Part shown: one piece after another, positions 1 through 8,395 of the stretch | Position numbering within the stretch: position 1 is the first letter of the stretch | How the letters are laid out: each line of letters begins with the position of its first letter | NCBI RefSeq assembly: GCF_900184795.1 | Contig: NZ_FXXN01000024.1 | Coordinates: 194,366-258,365 of the forward strand | DNA: 64,000 nt | Reading direction: 5' to 3' | Origin: Magnetospirillum sp. 15-1 | Lineage (GTDB): Bacteria; Pseudomonadota; Alphaproteobacteria; Rhodospirillales; Magnetospirillaceae | Program-made: the position numbers and the translations under genes | Notes under the pieces: model-generated | The model's database searches: none | Told to the model about the DNA's origin: nothing | Seen by the model: only the letters and a program-made list of their open reading frames with translations

Positions 1-455
1 TTGGCGATGTAGCTCTTGGCGAACTCCATGTAGTCGAGGATGCCGCGCGCGTCGGTCCACTGCCGGAACAGGGAGTTGTTGGCGAAGAAGTGGTTATGGC
101 CGAAGGCGGCGTGGGCGATGACCAGGGTCTGCATGGCCATGGAATTCTCTTCCATGATGTAGCTGATGCAGGGGCTGGAATTGATGACGATCTCGTAGGC
201 CAGACCGCGCATGCCCTTGCGGTACATGGTCTCGTCGCGGGCGAAATGCTTGCCGAACGACCAGTGCTTGTACATCAGGGGCATGCCGATGGAGGAATAG
301 GCGTCGAGCATCTGCTCCGCCGTGATCACCTCGATCTGGTTGGGATAGGTGATCAGGCCCATCTCGCCCTTGGCGATCTGCTCGATGGCGTCGTAGGCCC
401 GGTTCACCTTCTCGAAATCCCAGTCGGCGCCGGTGAACAGCAATTGGTCGCTCAT
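1..455 (-). CDS. spoVR: SpoVR family protein (5' part; cut by window edge)
   Basis: The first 151 residues of a SpoVR/YcgB-type protein are visible and the C-terminus lies outside the window. The segment has the conserved family layout: an N-terminal 'TGADWDFEKVNRAY' stretch, then 'TYPNQIEVITAEQMLDAYSS', 'MYKHWSFGKHF' and 'YEIVINSSPCISYIMEEN'. The ATG (complement of 453-455) overlaps the TGA of the upstream yeaH gene as ATGA, so translation is probably coupled. The order prkA-yeaH-spoVR matches the conserved stress and stationary-phase operon of Proteobacteria. The molecular function of the family is not established. Confidence 0.93.
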   Translation of the reverse strand, partial: MSDQLLFTGADWDFEKVNRAYDAIEQIAKGEMGLITYPNQIEVITAEQMLDAYSSIGMPLMYKHWSFGKHFARDETMYRKGMRGLAYEIVINSSPCISYIMEENSMAMQTLVIAHAAFGHNHFFANNSLFRQWTDARGILDYMEFAKSYIA

Positions 456-1780
456 GGATTCGCCTCCCCCTCGTCCCCACCCGACCAGGCGGCGTTATCG
501 CCCCGTTCCTTGGCGAACAGGTCACGGAACACCGGAAAGATCTGGCTTCTGACCCGCACGCGGCGCATGGCGAAGTTGTCGGCGGTCTTGGCCACCTCCT
601 TATAGGTGCGCCACAGATCGGAATCGCGGCCCAGCCAGTCCTTGTACTCGGCGCCGACCTCGATATAGGCGAAGTACTGGGTGGCGGGCAGGATGGCCTC
701 CTCCAGCAATCCGGCGGTCTTGGCGTTGTCGGACGAGGTGTTGTCGCCGTCGGACGCCTGGGCGCAATAGATGTTCCAGTCGGCGGGGGAGTAACGGTCC
801 TCGATCACCTTGCGCATCTCCTCCAGCGCGGTGGACACCACGGTGCCGCCGGTCTCGGTGGAGTAGAAGAAGGTGTCCTCGTCCACCTCCTCTGCCTCGT
901 GGGTGTGGCGGATGAACACCACCTCCACGTTGCGGTAGCGCCGGGTCAGGAACAGGTAGAGCAGCATGAAGAAGCGCTTGGCCAGATCCTTCATGTGCTC
1001 GGTCATGGAGCCCGACACATCCATCAGGCAGAACATCACCGCCTGGGTCACCGGCTTGGGCACGTGCTCGAAGCGGGAATAGCGCACGTCCAACGGGTCG
1101 ATATAGGGAATGCGCCGGGCCTTGGCCACCAGCCGGTCGAACTCCACCCGCAATTGGGACAGGCGTTCGGGATCGGCCCCCGATTCCTCGAGCGCCTTGA
1201 TCTCGTCCTCCACCTCGGCCAGTTCGGCCGGCTTGGGCCGGTTAAGGGCGATGCGGCGCGACAGCGAGTTGCGCATGGTGCGCACCACGTTGAGATTGGC
1301 CGGCGAACCGGTCACCGAATAGCCCGCCCGCGTCGGCGTGGTGGATTCGGTCTGCTTCAGCTTCTTCTTGACCAGATCGGGCAGTTCCAGGTCGTCGAGG
1401 AAGATATCGAGGAACTCGTCGCGCGAGAGCACGAAGGCGAAATCATCCTGGCCCTCGCCGTCGGGGCTGCCCTCGGAGCCGCCGCCCTCGCCGCCGTCCT
1501 GTTCCGGCTTCCTGATGCGGTCGCCCTCGACGAAATCCTTGTTGCCGGGCACCACGTAGTCGCGCACTCCGCCGTCGTTGGAGCGGCGGAAGGTGGGCTC
1601 GCGCAGGCCGTCGGCGGGAATGGAAATCTTCTCGCCGTTGGCGATGTCCTGGATGGAGCGTGATCCGGAGGCATCGCGCACCGCCTTGACGATCTGGGCA
1701 CGGGCGCGGCGCAGGAACCTCTGCCGGTTGGCGAGGCTTTTACCCTTGGGATTGAGGCGCCGGTCAATGATGTTCATCAT
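452..1780 (-). CDS. yeaH: YeaH/YhbH family protein (DUF444, VWA-like)
   Basis: This is a 442-residue DUF444 protein with the family N-terminus 'IDRRLNPKGKSLANRQRFLRR'. It has an acidic and glycine-rich linker near residues 95-110 and a C-terminal von Willebrand A-like domain whose MIDAS-type motif 'DVSGSMTEHMKD' lies around residues 253-264. It follows prkA by about 80 nt and overlaps spoVR by 4 nt. In E. coli YeaH works with the kinase YeaG under nitrogen starvation and stationary phase, and a similar role is inferred here. Two adjacent ATGs (1780 and 1777) are equally possible starts. Confidence 0.93.
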   Translation of the reverse strand: MMNIIDRRLNPKGKSLANRQRFLRRARAQIVKAVRDASGSRSIQDIANGEKISIPADGLREPTFRRSNDGGVRDYVVPGNKDFVEGDRIRKPEQDGGEGGGSEGSPDGEGQDDFAFVLSRDEFLDIFLDDLELPDLVKKKLKQTESTTPTRAGYSVTGSPANLNVVRTMRNSLSRRIALNRPKPAELAEVEDEIKALEESGADPERLSQLRVEFDRLVAKARRIPYIDPLDVRYSRFEHVPKPVTQAVMFCLMDVSGSMTEHMKDLAKRFFMLLYLFLTRRYRNVEVVFIRHTHEAEEVDEDTFFYSTETGGTVVSTALEEMRKVIEDRYSPADWNIYCAQASDGDNTSSDNAKTAGLLEEAILPATQYFAYIEVGAEYKDWLGRDSDLWRTYKEVAKTADNFAMRRVRVRSQIFPVFRDLFAKERGDNAAWSGGDEGEANP

Positions 1781-1803
1781 TCTTGTCCCTCGATCGCCTT
1801 TGG

Positions 1804-1846
1804 CCCCCTCTCCGCCCCCTCCCCCGGTAGAGCCGGGAGAGGGGGG
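1804..1846. repeat. GC-rich inverted repeat between prkA and yeaH
   Basis: The 10-nt arm at 1804-1813 (CCCCCTCTCC) is complementary to the end of the 1835-1846 arm, and a CCCGG/CCGGG stem lies inside. There is no T-run, so it looks like an intercistronic RNA hairpin (a processing or stability element) rather than a strong terminator. Confidence 0.55.
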
Positions 1847-1858
1847 ACGCTGGGGACC

Positions 1859-3805
1859 TTATCCCGCCTGCTTCACGCGCATGTACCATTCCACCAGCCG
1901 GCGGACCTGGCGTTCGGTGTAGCCGCGGCTCATCATGCGCTCGACAAATTCCGAGTGCTTCTTCTCGGAATCCGAGTCCTTCTTGGAGCCGAAGCTGATC
2001 ACCGGCAGCAGTTCCTCCACCTGGCTGAACATGCGGCGCTCGATCACTTCCCTGATCTTCTCGTAGGAGGTCCAGGACGGCGACTTGCCGCCATTGGCGG
2101 CGCGGGAGCGCAGCGCGAACTTGACCACCTCGTTGCGGAAGTCCTTGGGGTTGGCGATGCCGGCCGGCTTCTCGATCTTGGACAGTTCCTGGTTCAGCAG
2201 GTCGCGGTTCAGCAACTGGCCGGTATCGGGGTCCTTGAAGTCCTGATCCTCGATCCAGGCATCGGCGTAATCCACATAGCGGTCGAACAGGTTCTGGCCG
2301 TAATCGTGATAGCTCTCCAGATAGGCCTTCTGGATTTCGTTGCCGATGAACTCGGCGTAGCGCGGCGCCAGCTCGCCCTTGATGAACTCCAGGTACTTCT
2401 TCTCGGTATCCTCGGGGAACTGCTCGCGCCGGATGGCCTGCTCCAGCACGTACATCAGGTGCACCGGATCGGCCGAGACCTCATGGGTGTCGTAGTTGTA
2501 GGTGGACGACAGCACCTTGAAGGCGAAGCGGGTCGAGATGCCGTCCATGCCCTCGTCCACCCCGGCGGCGTCCTTGTACTCCTGCATGGGCTTGGCCTTG
2601 GGGTCGGTCTCCTTGACGTTCTCGCCGTCATAGACCCGCATCTTGGAATAGAGGTTGGAGTTCTCGTGCTCCCTGAGGCGCGACAGCACCGCGAAGCGCG
2701 ACAGCATCTCCAGCGTGCCCGGCGCGCAGGGCGCGTCCACCAGTTCCGAGGTGTCGATCAGCTTGTCGTAGATCTTCAGTTCCTCGGTGACCCGCAGGCA
2801 ATAGGGCACCTTGATGACGCAGATACGGTCGATGAACGCCTCGTTGTTGCGGTTGTTCTTGAAGGTCTGCCACTCCGCCTCGTTGGAGTGGGCCAGCACC
2901 GTGCCCAGGAACGGCATGGCGCCGATATTCTCCGAGCCGATGTAGTTGCTTTCCTGGGTGGCGGTAAGCAGCGGGTGCAGCATCTTGATGGGGGCCTTGA
3001 ACATCTCGACGAATTCGAGCAGGCCCTGGGTGCAGCGGTTCAGCCCGCCCGAGAAGGAATAGGCATCGGGGTCGTTCTGGCTGAACATCTCCAGCTTGCG
3101 GATGTCCACCTTGCCGACCAGGGTGGAGATGTCCTGGTTGTTCTCGTCGCCCGGCTCGGCCTTGGACACGGCGATCTGCTTCAGCCGGGACGGATACATC
3201 TTGGCGACCTTGAACTTGGAGATGTCGCCCCCGAATTCCTCGAGCCTTTTCACCGCCCACGGGCTCATCAGTCCGGGCAGACGGCGGCGGGGGATGCCGT
3301 ACTTGTCCAGCAGGACCGGCCCCATGCCTTCCGGATCGAACAGGTCCAGCGGGCTTTCGAACAGCGGACTGATCTCCTTGCCGGCCTTCAGCACGTAGAT
3401 GGGATAGACCTCCATCAGCGCCTTCAGCTTCTCGGCCAGGGACGACTTGCCGCCGCCCACCGGACCCAGCAGGTAGAGAATCTGCTTCCTTTCCTCCAAC
3501 CCTTGGGCGGCGTGGCGGAAGTAGCCGACGATGCGCTCGATGGTCTCCTCCATCCCGTAGAATTCCGAGAAGGCGGGGTAGACCTTGATGGTGCGGTTCA
3601 TGAACACCCGGGACAGACGCGCGTCCTTGGCGGTGTCGATCACCTCGGGCTCGCCGATGGCGGCGATCATCCGCTCGGCGGCGGAGGCGTACATCATGGG
3701 GTCGTCACGGCAGCCTTCCAGATATTCCAGAAGGCTGAGTTCCACGTCCTTGCGACCCTCGTAGGCTCGCGAGTAACGGGTGAAGATATCGTCATTGCTG
3801 GGCAT
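1859..3805 (-). CDS. prkA: PrkA serine protein kinase / AAA+ ATPase (YeaG)
   Basis: The protein is 648 residues, close to the E. coli YeaG length. An N-terminal PrkA AAA domain carries the Walker A motif GPVGGGKSS at residues 114-122, and a C-terminal PrkA kinase-like domain includes 'VDEGMDGISTRFAFKVLSSTYN'. The family is described as Hanks-unrelated serine kinases or AAA+ proteases active in stress and stationary phase. It is the first gene of the prkA-yeaH-spoVR operon; the next gene begins about 80 nt downstream. The ATG at 3805 is followed by the expected family N-terminus and nothing upstream extends the homology-like region. The 370-nt upstream gap should hold the promoter. Confidence 0.95.
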   Translation of the reverse strand: MPSNDDIFTRYSRAYEGRKDVELSLLEYLEGCRDDPMMYASAAERMIAAIGEPEVIDTAKDARLSRVFMNRTIKVYPAFSEFYGMEETIERIVGYFRHAAQGLEERKQILYLLGPVGGGKSSLAEKLKALMEVYPIYVLKAGKEISPLFESPLDLFDPEGMGPVLLDKYGIPRRRLPGLMSPWAVKRLEEFGGDISKFKVAKMYPSRLKQIAVSKAEPGDENNQDISTLVGKVDIRKLEMFSQNDPDAYSFSGGLNRCTQGLLEFVEMFKAPIKMLHPLLTATQESNYIGSENIGAMPFLGTVLAHSNEAEWQTFKNNRNNEAFIDRICVIKVPYCLRVTEELKIYDKLIDTSELVDAPCAPGTLEMLSRFAVLSRLREHENSNLYSKMRVYDGENVKETDPKAKPMQEYKDAAGVDEGMDGISTRFAFKVLSSTYNYDTHEVSADPVHLMYVLEQAIRREQFPEDTEKKYLEFIKGELAPRYAEFIGNEIQKAYLESYHDYGQNLFDRYVDYADAWIEDQDFKDPDTGQLLNRDLLNQELSKIEKPAGIANPKDFRNEVVKFALRSRAANGGKSPSWTSYEKIREVIERRMFSQVEELLPVISFGSKKDSDSEKKHSEFVERMMSRGYTERQVRRLVEWYMRVKQAG

Positions 3806-4174
3806 ATCGTCACTCCATCGAGAGGGTCAAAGTCGAACCGGAAGCGGGATCCTTTCCCTCATGTTTGGATTGGTTTGGCGGAATTCATCAGGGGAGGACG
3901 AGAATTTCCGCAAACCAGTCATGCGCCCCCGAGAAATCGGCGCGCGCTTTAGGGCCATTAGGCCCGACAAGGTTGTATCGGAGACGGAAGACCACATGGC
4001 GTCGTCCTTTCGCCTGCTTCCCATCATCACCACTCTAGCGAATGGTTCTTAACAAAATCCTTTGCTTCCCCTTTTCCAGAGTAGCAAAAGGGGGATCGAT
4101 GGCAATATCAGGGTGATCCGGGATTATGGCGAATCCATGGTGGCCCGGAAGACGGAATCAGGCATCATCCCTCC
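3806..4174. other. Divergent intergenic region, prkA / corC-like gene
   Basis: These 369 nt hold no convincing gene. The short reading frames here lack ribosome sites and family features. An inverted repeat at 4068-4093 (CCCCTTTT, 10-nt spacer, AAAAGGGG) and a small GGGCC-ATTA-GGCCC dyad near 3953-3966 are visible. Promoters for prkA (minus) and the corC-like gene (plus) must lie here, but I could not assign a confident -35/-10 pair. Confidence 0.5.
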
Positions 4175-5485
4175 ATGCGCCTCGCCTTCGAAATCGCCGT
4201 GATCATCGCCCTGGTCGTCCTCAACGGCTGCTTCGCCATGTCCGAGCTGGCCATCGTTTCCGCCCGCCGGGCCCGGCTGGCCGCCCGCGCCGCCGAGGGA
4301 TCCAAGGGGGCCAAGGCCGCCCTGGCCCTGGCCGACAACCCCACCCGCTTCCTGTCCTCGGTGCAGATCGGCATCACCCTGGTGGGCGTCCTGGCCGGCG
4401 CCTATTCCGGCGCCACCCTGGCCGACCAGCTGGGGGCAGCCATCGCCCTGCACTTCCCCTTCGCGGCGACGGCGGCGCCGGGCGTCGCCATGGCCGTGGT
4501 GGTCGGCGCCATCACCTATGCCTCGCTGATCGTCGGCGAACTGGTGCCCAAGCACATCGCCCTGGCCAATCCCGAGGCCATCGCCGAACGGGTGGCGCGC
4601 CCCATGGCCATGGTGGCACGGCTGACCGCGCCGCTGCTGTGGCTGCTGGAAGGCTCCAGCCATGCCCTGGTCCGCCTGCTGGGCATCCGCAAATCCGACG
4701 ACCAGACGGTCACCGAGGAGGAAGTGCGGGCCATGATCGCCGAGGGCACCGAGAGCGGCGTCTTCCAGCCCGAGGAAAAGGAGATGATCGCCGGCGTCAT
4801 GCGCTTCGGCGACCGCCGCATCCGGGGGATCATGACGCCGCGTGCCGATATGGCCTGGATCGATCTCGATTGGGAGGCGGACGACATCCGCAAGACGCTC
4901 CGCGATTGCCTCCATTCGCGCCTGCCGGTCTGTCGCGGCGGCGTCGACGAGACGCTGGGCGTGGTCCAGGCCAAGGATCTGCTCGACGCCGCCCTGGACG
5001 GCCGTCCCCTGGACGTGGCGGCGGCGGTGAAGCCGCTGGCGGTGGTGCACGACAACGCCCCGGCGCTCCACGTCCTCGACGTGCTGAAGCAGTCGGACAT
5101 CCACATGGCGCTGGTGGTGGACGAGTACGGCAGCGTCGAGGGCATCGTCACCGCCGCCGACATCCTGGGCTCGATCCTCGGCAGCCTGTCCGAGCATGGC
5201 GAGGAGTACCAGGGCACCATCACCGAGCGCGAGGACGGCTCATGGCTGCTGGACGGCGACGTGGCGGTTGATCTGGCCGCCGAGCGGCTGGGCTGCCGGG
5301 TAATGAAGGAAGGCGGCGGCGATTACGACACCGCCGCCGGCTTCATATTGTCCGAGGTCCGCGCCATCCCGTCGGCCGGCGACCACTTCGTCAAGGACGG
5401 CTGGCGCTTCGAGGTGGTGGACATGGACGGACGCCGCATCGACAAGATTCTGGTGTCGCGGGCGTCCGAGATTCTGGGCCTCTGA
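4175..5485 (+). CDS. HlyC/CorC family transporter (CNNM-CBS-CorC_HlyC protein)
   Basis: The protein has 436 residues in the usual three-part architecture. An N-terminal DUF21/CNNM membrane domain with about four hydrophobic segments covers residues 1-190 ('LNGCFAMSELAIVSAR', 'SSVQIGITLVGVLAGAYSG'). A CBS pair covers about 205-330 ('GIMTPRADMAWIDLD', 'VVDEYGSVEGIVTAADIL'), followed by a C-terminal CorC_HlyC domain ('GDHFVKDGWRFEVVDMDGRRIDKILV'). The family is linked to magnesium/cobalt efflux or ion homeostasis at the inner membrane; the substrate cannot be read from sequence. It stands alone and converges on the next gene with a 3-nt gap. Confidence 0.9.
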   Translation: MRLAFEIAVIIALVVLNGCFAMSELAIVSARRARLAARAAEGSKGAKAALALADNPTRFLSSVQIGITLVGVLAGAYSGATLADQLGAAIALHFPFAATAAPGVAMAVVVGAITYASLIVGELVPKHIALANPEAIAERVARPMAMVARLTAPLLWLLEGSSHALVRLLGIRKSDDQTVTEEEVRAMIAEGTESGVFQPEEKEMIAGVMRFGDRRIRGIMTPRADMAWIDLDWEADDIRKTLRDCLHSRLPVCRGGVDETLGVVQAKDLLDAALDGRPLDVAAAVKPLAVVHDNAPALHVLDVLKQSDIHMALVVDEYGSVEGIVTAADILGSILGSLSEHGEEYQGTITEREDGSWLLDGDVAVDLAAERLGCRVMKEGGGDYDTAAGFILSEVRAIPSAGDHFVKDGWRFEVVDMDGRRIDKILVSRASEILGL

Positions 5486-5488
5486 ACG

Positions 5489-6196
5489 TCAGATATACTG
5501 CCCCGAATCCACCTTGATCACCTCGCCGGTGATGCAGCGGGCGGCGTCGGACAGCAGGAACAGCACGGCGTTGGCGATATCGGTGGTGTCGGGCAGGATG
5601 GACAGCGCCGCCTCGGCCAGGGCACGATCGCGGAACTGCTGGTCCAGCTTCAGCGTCATCTCGGTCAGCACCATGCCGGGCGCCACGGCATTGCAGGTGA
5701 CGCCCTTGCCGCCCAGTTCCTTGGCCGCCGTCTTGGTCAGGCCGACCATGCCGGCCTTGGAGGCGGCGTAATTGCCCTGGCCCATCTTGCCGCGCAGGCC
5801 GTTGATGGAGATCATGTTGACGATGCGCCCCACGCCGGCCTGCACCATGCCGGGGCCGGCGGCGCGGATGGTGTTGAAGGCGCTGGTCAGGTTGACGGTG
5901 ATCACCGAGCCCCATTCCTCGTCGCTCATCTTCAGGAGCGTGCGGTCGCGGGTGATGCCGGCGTTGTTGACCAGCAGGTGAACCGGCTTGCCGATCCGTG
6001 CGAAGGCGGCATTGACCGATTCGGAGTTGGACACGTCCACCGCATGGGCCGTCATGCCCTTGGGCAGGTCCCCGGTCTCGCGGTCGAAGACGTGCACCTC
6101 GGCCCCTCCGGCCAGCAGACCGTCGGCGATGGTGCGCCCGATTCCGCGCATTCCGCCGGTGACCACCGCCACCCGTCCAGGAAACTCCCACTTCAT
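5489..6196 (-). CDS. Short-chain dehydrogenase, acetoacetyl-CoA/3-oxoacyl reductase-like
   Basis: A 235-residue classical SDR. It has the cofactor motif TGGMRGIG at residues 13-20, NNAG at 77-80, and the catalytic set S130, Y143 and K147 (YAASK). It resembles FabG/PhaB-type 3-ketoacyl reductases or 3-hydroxyacyl-CoA dehydrogenases. Its promoter carries a dyad that matches the one in front of the had-bcr operon, and the TATAAT box lies inside that dyad. I therefore infer a role in beta-oxidation of the ring-cleavage product (3-hydroxypimeloyl-CoA oxidation or the like). This is inference from regulation, and a polyhydroxybutyrate or fatty-acid role remains possible. Confidence 0.85.
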   Translation of the reverse strand: MKWEFPGRVAVVTGGMRGIGRTIADGLLAGGAEVHVFDRETGDLPKGMTAHAVDVSNSESVNAAFARIGKPVHLLVNNAGITRDRTLLKMSDEEWGSVITVNLTSAFNTIRAAGPGMVQAGVGRIVNMISINGLRGKMGQGNYAASKAGMVGLTKTAAKELGGKGVTCNAVAPGMVLTEMTLKLDQQFRDRALAEAALSILPDTTDIANAVLFLLSDAARCITGEVIKVDSGQYI

Positions 6197-6225
6197 GATA
6201 CGCTCCTCTTGACCACCGATTTGAT

Positions 6226-6245
6226 TTCGGTATTATAGTACCGAA
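6226..6245. promoter_or_regulatory. 20-bp dyad operator overlapping a TATAAT box (SDR/GNAT promoter)
   Basis: TTCGGTA at 6226-6232 and TACCGAA at 6239-6245 form a near-perfect palindrome (9 of 10 pairs match). On the minus strand the centre reads TATAAT (complement of 6232-6237), a consensus -10 about 36 nt upstream of the SDR start. A repressor bound here would occlude that promoter. The site lies 105 nt upstream of the divergent GNAT gene. 15 of its 20 positions match the dyad at 11720-11739 upstream of the benzoyl-CoA genes. The regulator is not encoded in this window. Confidence 0.7.
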
Positions 6246-6349
6246 TTATTCATTTAACAGGGTACCGCCCGCCAAGGGACGCCGTCAAGTGCCGGCTCCC
6301 GCCCAAACCAGTCCGGTGGACCCAAGAGACGGGGGAGGTTCGCGAGTTC

Positions 6350-7330
6350 ATGACCACCACTATCCGCGACATCGTTGCCACCGACCTGGAGCGCGTGATC
6401 GAGCTTGATCGCCGCCTGACCGGCAAGCCACGCCGCAACTATCACGAAAAGCGCATGGCGGCCGCCACGTCCGAGCCGACCAGCTTCGTCACCATCGCCG
6501 CCGCCGACGGCCCGGTGCTGAAGGGCTATGCCTATGCCCACATCCTGGACGGCGAATTCGGCGGCTCCGGCCCCGTGGGCGTGGTCGACACCATCGGCGT
6601 CGATCCCGACCAGCGCGGCCACGGCCTCGGCCGCAAGCTGATGGCCGCCCTCGAGGACGCGCTGAAGAAGCGCGGCATCAAGGAAGTGGTCAGCCAGGCC
6701 GATTGGACCGAGCACGGCATCACCCGCTTCTTCCAGTCCGCCGGCTTCGAGCTGGCTCCCCGGCTGGTCCTGGAGCGCAGCACCGACAACGTGTCGGATT
6801 TCGAGGCTCCCCTGGCCCAGCAGGTCAGGGACAGCGACGAAGTCGACCTGTCCGATCCGTCGGGCGACGATTACGCCGCCCTGTCGCGCGACCGCATCCC
6901 GGTGCGTTCGCTGACCGAGGCCGATTACCCCTTCATCGTGTCGGTGGACCGCAAGGTCACGCGGCGCGACCGCTCGGCCTACTACAAGCGCAAGATCGCC
7001 GAGGTGACCAAGGAATCCGGCGTGCGCGTCTCCCAGGTCGCCGAGATCGACGGCCTGTTCGCCGGCTTCGTCATGGCCCGCACCGAATACGGTGAGTTCG
7101 GCCGCGCCCAGTCCACCGCCGTGCTCGACACTATCGGCGTCGACCCGGCCTATGCCCGCCACAGCGTCGGCCGTGCCCTGATGAGCCAGTTGCTCACCAA
7201 TCTGGCGTCGCTGGGTGTCGAGAAGGTGCAGACCCAGTTGGCCTGGGACAGCTTCAGCCTGCTGGGCTTCCTCGCCCGCTGCGGCTTCAAGCCGTCGCAG
7301 CGCCTGATCTTCCAGCGTCGGCTCGGGTAG
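6350..7330 (+). CDS. Tandem GNAT-domain acetyltransferase
   Basis: A 326-residue protein with two GNAT folds. The first covers about residues 3-150, with the acetyl-CoA loop 'VDPDQRGHGLGRKLM'. The second covers about 177-326, where the loop reads 'VDPAYARHSVGRALM'. In both, the loop follows a 'DTIGVDP' strand, which shows internal duplication. The second copy has lost the glycine-rich Q/RxxGxG signature, so it may be non-catalytic. The gene is divergent from the SDR and shares its operator. A GNAT acetyltransferase that acetylates CoA ligases (BadL) is known near benzoate genes of Rhodopseudomonas, so an analogous role here is plausible but unproven. The ATG at 6350 follows GGAGG by 11 nt, which is rather long. 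Confidence 0.85.
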   Translation: MTTTIRDIVATDLERVIELDRRLTGKPRRNYHEKRMAAATSEPTSFVTIAAADGPVLKGYAYAHILDGEFGGSGPVGVVDTIGVDPDQRGHGLGRKLMAALEDALKKRGIKEVVSQADWTEHGITRFFQSAGFELAPRLVLERSTDNVSDFEAPLAQQVRDSDEVDLSDPSGDDYAALSRDRIPVRSLTEADYPFIVSVDRKVTRRDRSAYYKRKIAEVTKESGVRVSQVAEIDGLFAGFVMARTEYGEFGRAQSTAVLDTIGVDPAYARHSVGRALMSQLLTNLASLGVEKVQTQLAWDSFSLLGFLARCGFKPSQRLIFQRRLG

Positions 7331-7385
7331 ACCCTCCCCTGCCGCACTCGGCGGGTCGCCCTTCCCGTTCCCGACCCGCCCGAAA

Positions 7386-7426
7386 GGGGCCGGCAGTTGC
7401 CCGACTGCCGGCCCCGCTTCGTTTTG
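7386..7426 (+). terminator. Rho-independent terminator after the GNAT gene
   Basis: GGGGCCGGCAGT at 7386-7397 pairs with ACTGCCGGCCCC at 7404-7415 around a 6-nt loop, and GTTTT follows. Confidence 0.85.
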
Positions 7427-7493
7427 GCCTTCTGGTCCTTTTAGCAATCCGCCCAACGCGCTATGGTCAAGGCGGAACAGCCGGAAGGATGCC

Positions 7494-7898
7494 ATGAGGG
7501 ACATTTCCGAAACCGAGATCGTCGAGGCCGTACGGGCGATCCTGCCCGAAGCCCAGGCCCTGTTCCTGTTCGGCAGCCGCGCCGACGGCAGCCACGACGA
7601 CGACAGCGACCTCGATCTCGCCGCACTGTTGCCTTCCCGCGCCGACCCGCTACGTCTATGGGAAGCAGGCGAGGCCATCGCCCGCCGCCTGAACACCGAC
7701 GTGGACCTCGTCGACCTGCGCGCCGCCAGTACGGTAATGCAGTTCCAGATCGTCACCAAAGGGCGCCGCCTGTTCGCCCAGGGCGACGAGCCCGAGCGCT
7801 ACGAACTGTTCATCCTGGCGGAAATGATGGACCTCGACCAGGCTCGCGCCCCGCTGATCGCCGACATCCAGCGCGAAGGACGCGTCCATGGCCGATGA
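7494..7898 (+). CDS. mntA: MntA-type minimal nucleotidyltransferase (antitoxin)
   Basis: A 134-residue minimal nucleotidyltransferase. The canonical GSX10DXD motif is present: G27-S28, then D39-L40-D41. A later acidic strand 'TDVDLVDLR' supplies the third carboxylate. It overlaps the HEPN gene hepT by 11 nt. In characterised MntA/HepT pairs the MntA protein AMPylates a tyrosine of the HepT motif and so neutralises the toxin; that mechanism is inferred here from conserved motifs. The start at 7494 follows GGAAGG at good spacing. Confidence 0.9.
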   Translation: MRDISETEIVEAVRAILPEAQALFLFGSRADGSHDDDSDLDLAALLPSRADPLRLWEAGEAIARRLNTDVDLVDLRAASTVMQFQIVTKGRRLFAQGDEPERYELFILAEMMDLDQARAPLIADIQREGRVHGR

Positions 7899-8307
7899 CG
7901 TTCTGCTCAACAAGGCGGCGACCATCGAACGCTGCGTCGCCCGCGCCGCCGAGGAATACCGCAAGGACCCCGCCACCTTCGCCACCGACTTCACCCGCCA
8001 GGATGCCGCCATCCTTAATATCCAGCGCGCCTGCGAAGCCTGCCTGGACATGGGCCACGCCATCATCCGCCGCGAGCGCCTTGGGCTCCCCCAAAGTGCC
8101 CGCGACGTCTTCACCCTGCTGGCCAAGGCCGGCTGGATCGACGAAGGGCTGGCGGAAAAGCTTCAGCGCATGGTCGGCTTCCGCAACATCGCCGTCCATG
8201 ACTATCAGGCCTTGTCGCTGCCCATCACCATCGCCGTGATCGAACGCCACCTGGGCGATTTTTTGGCGTTCAGTAAGGCCGTGTTGGGGCGGATGGGAAA
8301 GGGATAA
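7888..8307 (+). CDS. hepT: HepT-type HEPN ribonuclease toxin
   Basis: A 139-residue helical HEPN/DUF86 protein. The active-site motif RX4HXY is intact as R99-N-I-A-V-H104-D-Y106. The tyrosine is the residue AMPylated by MntA in studied pairs. It overlaps mntA by 11 nt, which implies coupled translation. The module sits between the GNAT gene and the kor operon and converges on the latter, with a bidirectional hairpin between them. Confidence 0.92.
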   Translation: MADDVLLNKAATIERCVARAAEEYRKDPATFATDFTRQDAAILNIQRACEACLDMGHAIIRRERLGLPQSARDVFTLLAKAGWIDEGLAEKLQRMVGFRNIAVHDYQALSLPITIAVIERHLGDFLAFSKAVLGRMGKG

Positions 8308-8353
8308 GCGGGCGAAGCACCCGCCCTCCCCTTCTCCCCCCACCCCGAAACAA

Positions 8354-8382
8354 AACGCCCCGCTCTATCCGAGCGGGGCGTT
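8354..8382. terminator. Bidirectional terminator between hepT and the kor operon
   Basis: AACGCCCCGCT at 8354-8364 pairs with AGCGGGGCGTT at 8372-8382. The stem carries A-rich and T-rich flanks on opposite sides, as expected for convergent genes. Confidence 0.8.
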
Positions 8383-8395
8383 GTCGTGTCGAGGA

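Noticed and set aside
3827-4033. 68-codon frame upstream of prkA
   Set aside because: No ribosome site or recognised domain; it lies where promoters of prkA are expected.
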